DNA of 5,039 nucleotides from Nostoc sp. CHAB 5715. Lineage in GTDB: Bacteria; Cyanobacteriota; Cyanobacteriia; Cyanobacteriales; Nostocaceae. The stretch spans positions 1-5,039 of the forward strand of contig NZ_JAIVFR010000565.1 of NCBI RefSeq assembly GCF_020829685.1. The letters run 5' to 3'. The translations under genes were made by a program, and so were the position numbers. This document shows positions 1-4,186 of this stretch, in pieces. Within the stretch, counting starts at the first letter, position 1; the number at the start of each line of letters is the position of its first letter. The notes beneath the pieces were generated by a model. That model made no database searches and had not been told where the DNA came from. It saw only the letters and a program-made list of their open reading frames with translations.

Positions 1-192
1 CATATTGCCAGACGCAATTTTAAACACAGGGCAAAAAGCCGTTGGTTGAGTTGTTTTCGACGTGGTTATTTAGTGATTAAAGCCGCATTTCTTAATCATT
101 TAACATTACCACAAGGTGGCTTTTTTCTTGAACCCTGGCCCACATTTACTCCAGAACTTAATGTTTCCCAAATCACCTTCTCCTCTGCCTAA
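1..192 (+). CDS. C-terminal fragment of an unrecognised protein (5' end outside window)
   Basis: An open frame runs in phase from the first base to TAA at 190-192, giving 63 residues with no start inside the window. The fragment begins with a basic stretch (HIARRNFKHRAKSR), then a Trp/Cys/Arg segment (RWLSCFRRGYLVIKAAF), then a more polar tail (LPQGGFFLEPWPTF...) ending in FSSA. No catalytic or binding motif was recognised, no transmembrane helix is convincing, and no family is assigned. It is on the same strand as the beta-ketoacyl-ACP synthase gene and ends 51 bp before that gene's start with no obvious terminator between, so co-transcription is plausible. The evidence for coding is the continuous open frame up to a stop just before the next gene; identity is unknown. 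Confidence 0.6.
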   Translation, partial: HIARRNFKHRAKSRWLSCFRRGYLVIKAAFLNHLTLPQGGFFLEPWPTFTPELNVSQITFSSA

Positions 193-213
193 TTTTTAAA
201 TACCTACCCTTGA

Positions 214-236
214 AAGATCCCCCTCATCCCCCCAAA
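214..236. repeat. Fragment resembling a C-rich cyanobacterial intergenic repeat
   Basis: The short gap between the first two genes carries AAGATCCCCCTCATCCCCCC. This resembles the C-rich AAAGATCCCCC-type dispersed repeats I recall from Nostoc-like genomes, but only one arm is present and the matching G-rich arm is missing. It lies directly before the TTG start of the next gene and occupies the place where a ribosome binding site would be expected. Family membership is from memory and unverified. Confidence 0.3.
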
Positions 237-243
237 TTGCAAA

Positions 244-1389
244 TTGGTAAAGGTTGTTGTCACTGGTATTGGTTTAATTTCCGCCTTGAGTGGAAGCTTA
301 GAGGATAGTTGGCAAAATTTGATTGCAGGTAAATCTGGAATTCGATTACATCAACCTTTTCCAGAAATTACACCACTTCCTCTAGGTTTGATTGGTCAAA
401 AACCATCTGAGTTAACAATGTTGACTCAGATGGTTGTTTCTTGTGCTTTGCAAGATTCTGGGTTAGTTTCACCTTTAACTGATTGTGCTGTAGTCATTGG
501 ATCGAGTCGCTCTTATCAAGCGTCTTGGGAAATTCTGGCGCGGCAAATGTATGAAGACACGGTGAATTTGCCTGTGTCGTCTTTTGGAAATTGGCTAGAT
601 ACATTACCTCACATGAACGCGATCGCAGCTGCAAGGCAAATTGGTGCATCAGGTATAGTTTTAGCACCGATGGCAGCTTGTGCAACTGGAATTTGGGCGA
701 TCGCTCAAGCAGCTTTGCTTATAAAAACTGGGCAATGTCAACGGGCGATCGCTGGCGCAGTGGAAGCGCCGATTACACCCCTCACTTTGGCTGGATTTCA
801 GCAAATGGGTGCTTTGGCGAAAACTGGGGCTTATCCCTTTGATTTGCACCGGGAAGGCTTAGTGTTGGGCGAAGGCGCAGCTGTATTTGTTTTGGAATCA
901 GCAGAGTTGGCAAAACAGCGTCAAGCAAAAGTGTATGGTGAAATTCTCGGTTTTGGCTTAACTAACGACGCATATCATAGTAATTCACCAGAACCCGAAG
1001 CCAAAAGTGCGATCGCTGCCATCAAACAATGTCTAGAACGTAGTTGTCTCTCACCAGCCGATATTGATTATATTCATGCTCATGGCACAGCTACCCAGCT
1101 AAATGACCAGATGGAGAGCATGGTAATCCAGCGTTTGTTTCCTCAAAGGGTAGCAGTTAGTTCCACCAAAGGAAGCACAGGTCATACACTAGGGGCATCT
1201 GGAGCTTTAGGTGTGGCTTTTTCTCTCATGGCATTAAAGCATCAAATTTTACCACCTTGTGTAGGATTGCAGCAGCCAGAGTTTGATTTAAATATCGTTT
1301 CATCTGCACGTCTAAGTAAAATTTGTCAGGTATTATGTTGCAGTTTTGGCTTTGGTGGACAGAATGCCGCGATCGCACTAGCAAAGTAA
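244..1389 (+). CDS. FabF-like beta-ketoacyl-ACP synthase (KAS I/II family)
   Basis: The 381-aa product is a thiolase-fold condensing enzyme expected to join an acyl group to malonyl-ACP by decarboxylative Claisen condensation in the cytoplasm. It starts with the family's first strand (VVVTGIG, residues 4-10). The nucleophile is Cys146 in MAACATG. The two catalytic histidines are His280 in HAHGTAT and His314 in STKGSTGH, with the conserved Lys309 in the latter. PFDLHREGLVLGEGA (198-212) and the C-terminal SFGFGGQNA (367-375) are also typical. Intact Cys-His-His argues against a chain-length-factor homologue, where the Cys is lost. It is about 30 residues shorter than standard FabF (about 410). 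The start is TTG at 244: an in-frame stop lies at 211-213, and the first in-frame ATG falls near residue 59, beyond the conserved N-terminus. No Shine-Dalgarno is visible. No acpP neighbour is present, so this may be a specialised paralogue rather than the housekeeping fabF; its substrate is unknown. Confidence 0.9.
   Translation: MVKVVVTGIGLISALSGSLEDSWQNLIAGKSGIRLHQPFPEITPLPLGLIGQKPSELTMLTQMVVSCALQDSGLVSPLTDCAVVIGSSRSYQASWEILARQMYEDTVNLPVSSFGNWLDTLPHMNAIAAARQIGASGIVLAPMAACATGIWAIAQAALLIKTGQCQRAIAGAVEAPITPLTLAGFQQMGALAKTGAYPFDLHREGLVLGEGAAVFVLESAELAKQRQAKVYGEILGFGLTNDAYHSNSPEPEAKSAIAAIKQCLERSCLSPADIDYIHAHGTATQLNDQMESMVIQRLFPQRVAVSSTKGSTGHTLGASGALGVAFSLMALKHQILPPCVGLQQPEFDLNIVSSARLSKICQVLCCSFGFGGQNAAIALAK
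619..1376. repeat. Five HIP1 octamers (GCGATCGC) within the KAS gene
   Basis: HIP1 palindromes occur at 619-626, 697-704, 745-752, 1009-1016 and 1369-1376. All five are in the same codon phase (GCG ATC GCN) and encode Ala-Ile-Ala at residues 126-128, 152-154, 168-170, 256-258 and 376-378. HIP1 is a highly over-represented motif of many cyanobacterial genomes, so these support the taxonomic placement. None was found in gdhA or the oxidoreductase gene. Confidence 0.9.
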
Positions 1390-1403
1390 ATTAGCCTATT
1401 AAA

Positions 1404-1760
1404 CATCATTGATAAGTTTTGTTTAAGCATTTGTTGCAAATGTATAATCATTTGCTGCTAACGTTGAAGCATTTATAAGTTTTGTTTAAGTATTTCTTAC
1501 AAATGTATAATCATTTGCTGCTAACGTTGAAGCATTTATAAGTTTTGTTTAAGCATTTCTTACAAATGTATAATCATTTGCTGCTAACGTTGAAACATTT
1601 ATAAGTTTTGTTTAAGCATTTCTTACAAATGTATAAGCAATTGCTGCAAATGCTCAAGCAATTGTTACTAACGTTGGAACATTTACAAGTTTTGCTTAAG
1701 CGTTAGTTATAAATGCTCAAGCAATTGTTGCTAACGTTGAAACATTTACAAGTTTTGCAA
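1404..1760. repeat. Tandem array: 17 x 21-bp units in a 63-bp A-B-C higher-order pattern
   Basis: The 357 bp divide exactly into 17 units of 21 bp, most starting AAGCATTT, AAACATTT, AATCATTT or AAGCAATT. Three unit types alternate. A contains ATAAGTTTTGTTT or ACAAGTTTTG, B contains CTTACAAATGTAT or a variant, and C contains GCTGCTAACGTTG. The order is ABC ABC ABC ABC, one extra C-like unit, ABC, A. The ATAAGT/ACAAGT landmark falls at 1412, 1475, 1538, 1601 and 1685, so three spacings are 63 bp and one is 84 (63+21). Copies 1-4 are nearly identical; copies from 1635 on are more diverged. All frames on both strands are stopped within the consensus, so it is not coding. With no unique spacers between units, it is not a CRISPR. 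At 21 bp, about two helical turns, all units face the same side of DNA. Function is unknown. Confidence 0.9.
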
Positions 1761-1783
1761 TAACTATGTCAGCCCCTTCGGGG

Positions 1784-1824
1784 AAGTCAAAAGTCAAAAG
1801 TCAAAAGTCAAAAGTCAAAAGTCA
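1784..1824. repeat. Heptanucleotide tandem repeat (AAGTCAA)n
   Basis: Five full copies of AAGTCAA occupy 1784-1818, followed by a partial sixth. This is a short tandemly repeated repetitive (STRR) type tract, a class well known from heterocystous cyanobacteria. It runs directly into the GTCATTGCGA end of the REP-like half element. Such tracts usually vary in copy number between strains by slippage; no function is implied. Confidence 0.9.
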
Positions 1825-1858
1825 TTGCGAACGGAGCGAAACAAAGTGAAGCAATCGC
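1821..1858 (-). repeat. Half copy of a REP-like palindrome (GTCATTGCGA end)
   Basis: This begins GTCATTGCGAACGGAGCG and ends near GAAGCAATCGC. Read on the minus strand it matches the right half of the complete palindromic element at 4075-4152: both have ATTGCTTC, a TTTCGCT-containing middle, GCTCC and a TCGCAATGAC end. Only one half is present, so it is a truncated member of the same dispersed family. Its left boundary fuses with the AAGTCAA heptamer tract. The right side runs into a small TTGTG/CACAA hairpin (around 1864-1880). Confidence 0.7.
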
Positions 1859-1950
1859 AAGGGTTGTGAACTAACCACAAGCTTTTTGGGCATGGGGAAT
1901 GGGGCACTTGTACGCTCGCTAGTCGAAGTATGGGGCATGGGGAAGAGTTA

Positions 1951-1994
1951 CCAATGCCCAATGCCCAATGCCCAATGCCCAATGCCCAATGCCC
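1951..1994. repeat. Heptanucleotide tandem repeat (CCAATGC)6
   Basis: Six perfect copies of CCAATGC occupy 1951-1992, followed by CCC. Just upstream, at 1886-1942, are related units on the opposite strand (GGGCATGGGGAATGGGG and ATGGGGCATGGGGAAG), so the two stretches can pair as an imperfect long inverted repeat. Between them lies a TGTACGCTCGCTAGTCGAAG segment that looks like a fragment of another dispersed repeat. This is STRR-type DNA; the apparent minus-strand reading frame through it (a repetitive GHWALGI pattern) is an artefact of the repeat. Confidence 0.9.
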
Positions 1995-1995
1995 C

Positions 1996-2053
1996 AAGTC
2001 GGCGGGCGGCTATCCCTCTCCACCCACAAGGGGATGGAGTTTCCCGCCGACTT
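1996..2053. repeat. 58-bp GC-rich two-tier hairpin/palindrome of unknown family
   Basis: Perfect 11-bp arms AAGTCGGCGGG (1996-2006) and CCCGCCGACTT (2043-2053) enclose a second stem. CTCCA (2018-2022) pairs with TGGAG (2035-2039), extended by CCC/GGG around a short ACAAG loop with one bulge. No T-run follows on either strand, so it does not look like an intrinsic terminator. It sits directly between the CCAATGC tract and the gdhA promoter region. Alternatives are a dispersed palindromic repeat, an end of an IS200/IS605-type element (these end in hairpins), or a structured RNA segment. None can be chosen from one copy. Confidence 0.7.
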
Positions 2054-2080
2054 CCATAAAAATGTAACAAAAACTACAAT
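2052..2080 (+). promoter_or_regulatory. Possible sigma70-type promoter for gdhA
   Basis: TACAAT at 2075-2080 matches the -10 consensus at five of six positions, and TTCCAT at 2052-2057, 17 bp upstream, is a weak -35 (three of six). The segment overlaps the end of the GC-rich hairpin and contains the NtcA-like site. It would give an mRNA with a leader of roughly 75-80 nt. The start of transcription is not known; an alternative -10 is TAAGCT at 2107-2112. Confidence 0.35.
2064..2077 (+). promoter_or_regulatory. Candidate NtcA-binding site (GTA-N8-TAC) upstream of gdhA
   Basis: TGTA, then ACAAAAAC, then TACA gives a perfect match to the NtcA consensus GTA-N8-TAC, with the flanking T and A also present. 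Its centre lies about 94 bp before the gdhA ATG. NtcA is the global nitrogen regulator of cyanobacteria, activated by 2-oxoglutarate. Two readings are possible. The site overlaps a TACAAT -10-like hexamer (2075-2080), which would suit repression. Alternatively it could activate from a -10-like TAAGCT (2107-2112), but the 29-nt gap is longer than the usual 22-23 nt for class II NtcA promoters. Binding is inferred from the motif only. Confidence 0.55.
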
Positions 2081-2151
2081 ATTTCGATTTTCCCAAAAAA
2101 CAAAGATAAGCTAGGCATATATGAGATCCGGTTCGTAAAGATACCGTGATT

Positions 2152-2156
2152 AGGAG
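2152..2156 (+). promoter_or_regulatory. Shine-Dalgarno of gdhA (AGGAG)
   Basis: AGGAG is followed by an 8-nt spacer and ATG at 2165. It is a strong match to the anti-Shine-Dalgarno and fixes the gdhA start. It contrasts with the KAS gene upstream, which has none. Confidence 0.85.
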
Positions 2157-2164
2157 AAAATTTT

Positions 2165-3454
2165 ATGATTTCAAAATCCCTATTGCTGTCAGAACCTGCT
2201 TCTCCAGGGCATATATGCCCATTTGACCAAGCCTGTAGCTACTTAGAAGCGGCAGCTAAAGAATTAAATTTAAATCAGGGTTTGCTGGAAATTCTCAGCC
2301 ATCCGCGTAAGGTTGTCACGGTTTCCATTCCTGTGAAACTAGATGATGGGGAAATACAAGTTCTCGCTGGACATCGCGTGCAGCACTCCGATGTTTTAGG
2401 CCCCTATAAGGGCGGAATTCGTTACCATCCGGCTGTGACACTGCGCGAAGTATCTGCTTTAGCAATGCTGATGACTTGGAAATGTGCCTTGTTAGGTATT
2501 CCTTACGGTGGTGGTAAGGGTGGCATTGCTATAGATCCCAAACGCTACAGTGTTGGCGAATTAGAGCGAATCAGCCGCCGTTATATCAGCGAATTGATTA
2601 AAGATATTGGGCCTGCCGTAGATATTCCTGCCCCAGATATGGGTACTTCTGCCCGTGAGATGGCTTGGATGATGGACACTTACTCTGTGAATGTTGGTCA
2701 TGCCGTACCAGGAGTTGTAACTGGGAAACCACTTTCTATTGGTGGTTCGCTGGGACGAGAAATGGCAACCGGACGTGGCGTGATGATTATTGTTCGTGAG
2801 GCGCTGGCACAGCAAGGTAAATCTTTAGCAGGTGTGCGAGTAGCCATTCAGGGGTTCGGTAACGTTGGTAGTGCCGCAGCAGAATTACTACATCTTGCAG
2901 GCGCGAAAGTTATCGCTGTTTCAACGGGTGCTGGAGGAATATTTTCTGAAGTCGGTCTTGATATTCCCAAGTTGAAAGTCTATGCTGCTGAAAATCGCAA
3001 GAGTATTATGGGTTTCCCGCAATCTGTACCAATTAGCAATGCAGATTTATTAACTTTGCCCTGCGATGTTTTAATACCGGCGGCTTTAGAAAACCAAATC
3101 ACTGAAGAAAATGTGAATCAAGTGCAAGCACAAATTGTCGCAGAAGCGGCTAATGGCCCGGTTACTCTTGAGGCGAACTTGACGTTAGAGGCGCGGGGTG
3201 TGACAGTGCTACCGGATATATTGGCTAATGCTGGCGGTGTGGTAGTTAGCTACTTAGAGTGGGTGCAGGGCCTTTCTTACGTATTTTGGGATGAGGAGCG
3301 TGTTAACCGCGAAATGGAGCATTTGATGGTACAGGCTTACCATCGAGTGATTCAGCAGTCGGAGGTACGACAAATTCCTTTGCGATTAGCTGCTTATACT
3401 TTAGGAGTAGGTAGAGTGGCTCAGGCGCTGACTGATAGAGGTCTTTATCCTTAA
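2165..3454 (+). CDS. gdhA: Glutamate dehydrogenase, hexameric type, probably NADP-dependent
   Basis: The complete 429-aa protein interconverts 2-oxoglutarate plus ammonium and glutamate in the cytoplasm, a side route to GS-GOGAT. The N-terminal substrate/oligomerisation domain carries Lys82 (PYKGGIR), Lys106 (TWKCALLG), catalytic Lys118 (PYGGGKGG) and Asp158 (PAPDMGT). Their spacing equals K89/K113/K125/D165 of Clostridium symbiosum GDH as I recall it. Lys82 and Ser362 (VVSYLEWVQ) match the residues that hold the side-chain carboxylate, favouring glutamate over leucine or phenylalanine. The Rossmann domain has GFGNVG at 230-235. After the second strand it reads VSTGAGG, where NAD-preferring relatives often have VSD; loss of the acid suggests NADP(H), which is inference. 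Length matches cyanobacterial GDHs (about 428). ATG has a strong Shine-Dalgarno and an NtcA-like site lies upstream. No HIP1 octamer is present. No frameshift or missing key residue was seen. Confidence 0.96.
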   Translation: MISKSLLLSEPASPGHICPFDQACSYLEAAAKELNLNQGLLEILSHPRKVVTVSIPVKLDDGEIQVLAGHRVQHSDVLGPYKGGIRYHPAVTLREVSALAMLMTWKCALLGIPYGGGKGGIAIDPKRYSVGELERISRRYISELIKDIGPAVDIPAPDMGTSAREMAWMMDTYSVNVGHAVPGVVTGKPLSIGGSLGREMATGRGVMIIVREALAQQGKSLAGVRVAIQGFGNVGSAAAELLHLAGAKVIAVSTGAGGIFSEVGLDIPKLKVYAAENRKSIMGFPQSVPISNADLLTLPCDVLIPAALENQITEENVNQVQAQIVAEAANGPVTLEANLTLEARGVTVLPDILANAGGVVVSYLEWVQGLSYVFWDEERVNREMEHLMVQAYHRVIQQSEVRQIPLRLAAYTLGVGRVAQALTDRGLYP

Positions 3455-3484
3455 AGTCCCTAACACCCCACCCCCAACCTCTCC

Positions 3485-3709
3485 CCTTAGTAAGCAGGGC
3501 TGTTTCATTCCCCAAAGAGCTTTAAAAATCAAGGGTTCTAGCGATTAAAAATTAGTTATTTTGTTACCAGCGTGCCGATCAAACGAACTATTTTACTGAT
3601 ATTTCAGTGCTTAAACGTTCATCTCTTCGTCACCCTTACTTACAATTTTCTCGCTATCATCTTGACAAATCCTGTTTGAAATGGAATGAAACAGCCCTGC
3701 CTTAGTAAG
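3485..3709. mobile_element. MITE-like element (205 bp) with 17-bp TIRs and 10-bp target duplication
   Basis: Perfect 17-bp terminal inverted repeats, CAGGGCTGTTTCATTCC at 3495-3511 and its reverse complement at 3683-3699, bound a 205-bp element with an AT-rich interior. Directly outside both ends is the same 10-bp sequence CCTTAGTAAG (3485-3494 and 3700-3709) in direct orientation, as expected for a target-site duplication. Removing the element and one duplicate restores a palindrome, CTCCCCTTAGTAAGGGGAG, inside a C-rich/G-rich hairpin just after gdhA. There is no room for a transposase, so it would be mobilised in trans. A 9-10 bp duplication with a CAGGG end is compatible with an IS4/ISAs1-like DDE transposase, but that is a guess. 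The 35-codon GTG frame inside (3572-3679) is not credible. Confidence 0.75.
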
Positions 3710-3786
3710 GGGAGTAAGGGGTGGGGTTGGCTCTTTGGGGTTCAAATTGTTTGATTTATGCAAGAGGTCTAATATTCAATTATTTA

Positions 3787-4000
3787 TTGTGGGGTGGGCG
3801 TCTTGCCATTGGTGTCAACTTAAGCTAGAAATGGCTTAACTGTTAGCTTCCTCACCCACCCTGAACTGAAGTTCAAGGCTAATAGCTAAAGTCTACTGAA
3901 GTAGACTTAAGATTTTTGGCTATATTTAGTCATCTTCAGATGACACCAATGGCGTCTTGCCCGCCCATAGCCCAAGGCGGGCAAGACGCCCACCCTACAA
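3787..4000. repeat. 214-bp multi-hairpin palindromic element with GGGTGGGCGTCTTGCC ends
   Basis: The outer arms at 3787-3807 and 3980-4000 are 21 bp with one mismatch (GGGTGGGCGTCTTGCC core). A second inverted pair is GCCATTGGTGTCA (3805-3817) with its complement at 3941-3953. The right end also has a perfect 15-bp hairpin, GGCGTCTTGCCCGCC (3951-3965) with its complement at 3976-3990. Inside are TTAAGC/GCTTAA (3820-3839), TGAAC/GTTCA (around 3862-3875), AAGTCTACT-GA-AGTAGACTT (3889-3908) and GTCATCT-TC-AGATGAC (3929-3944). There is no credible reading frame. It looks like a non-autonomous dispersed repeat, or a nest of two, between convergent genes. No clear target duplication was found. Confidence 0.7.
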
Positions 4001-4074
4001 GATTGGATCATTTATTTGTTGGAAGTCCCTAACTGAACTGTATTGCGCTATAAGTGGTTACGCAAAATTATTTA

Positions 4075-4152
4075 TGTCATTGCGAACGAAGTGAAGCAAT
4101 CCAAAGCCGCAAGCGAATTGCTTCGTTTCGCTTTGCTCCACTCGCAATGACA
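4075..4152. repeat. 78-bp REP-like palindrome with 11-bp perfect ends
   Basis: TGTCATTGCGA (4075-4085) and TCGCAATGACA (4142-4152) form perfect 11-bp terminal inverted repeats. An inner stem GAAGCAAT (4093-4100) pairs with ATTGCTTC (4117-4124). This is the widespread element whose plus-strand translation gives CHCERSEAIQ, a known source of spurious ORFs. It lies 34 bp beyond the stop of the minus-strand oxidoreductase gene, where it could act as a 3'-end hairpin or weak terminator. A half copy lies at 1821-1858. Confidence 0.85.
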
Positions 4153-4186
4153 AATGTATATTTAATTTTGCACAACTACTTAGTAA

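Noticed and set aside
494..849. Several 62-83 codon frames on both strands inside the KAS gene
   Set aside because: They lie wholly within the catalytic part of the condensing enzyme and have no motif or start signal of their own.
1404..1760. CRISPR-like array
   Set aside because: Units follow each other without unique spacers and the three unit types are related to one another, so it is a tandem repeat.
1773..1783. CCCCTTCGGGG mini-hairpin (UUCG loop) as terminator of the KAS gene
   Set aside because: The stem is only 3-4 bp, lies about 385 bp beyond the stop codon and has no T-run.
1815..1997. Minus-strand 60-codon frame with a GHWALGI repeat
   Set aside because: It is a translation of the CCAATGC heptamer tract and the REP half element; no ribosome binding site or family likeness.
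2121..2138. Five-codon upstream reading frame (MRSGS) in the gdhA leader
   Set aside because: There is no ribosome binding site and no attenuator-like pairing around it; too short to judge.
2561..2815. Minus-strand 84-codon frame inside gdhA
   Set aside because: It overlaps a strongly conserved gene on the other strand and shows no recognisable motif; an antisense shadow.
3572..3679. GTG-started 35-residue hydrophobic peptide inside the MITE-like element
   Set aside because: No Shine-Dalgarno, no transposase-like motif, and such a length is expected by chance in AT-rich DNA.
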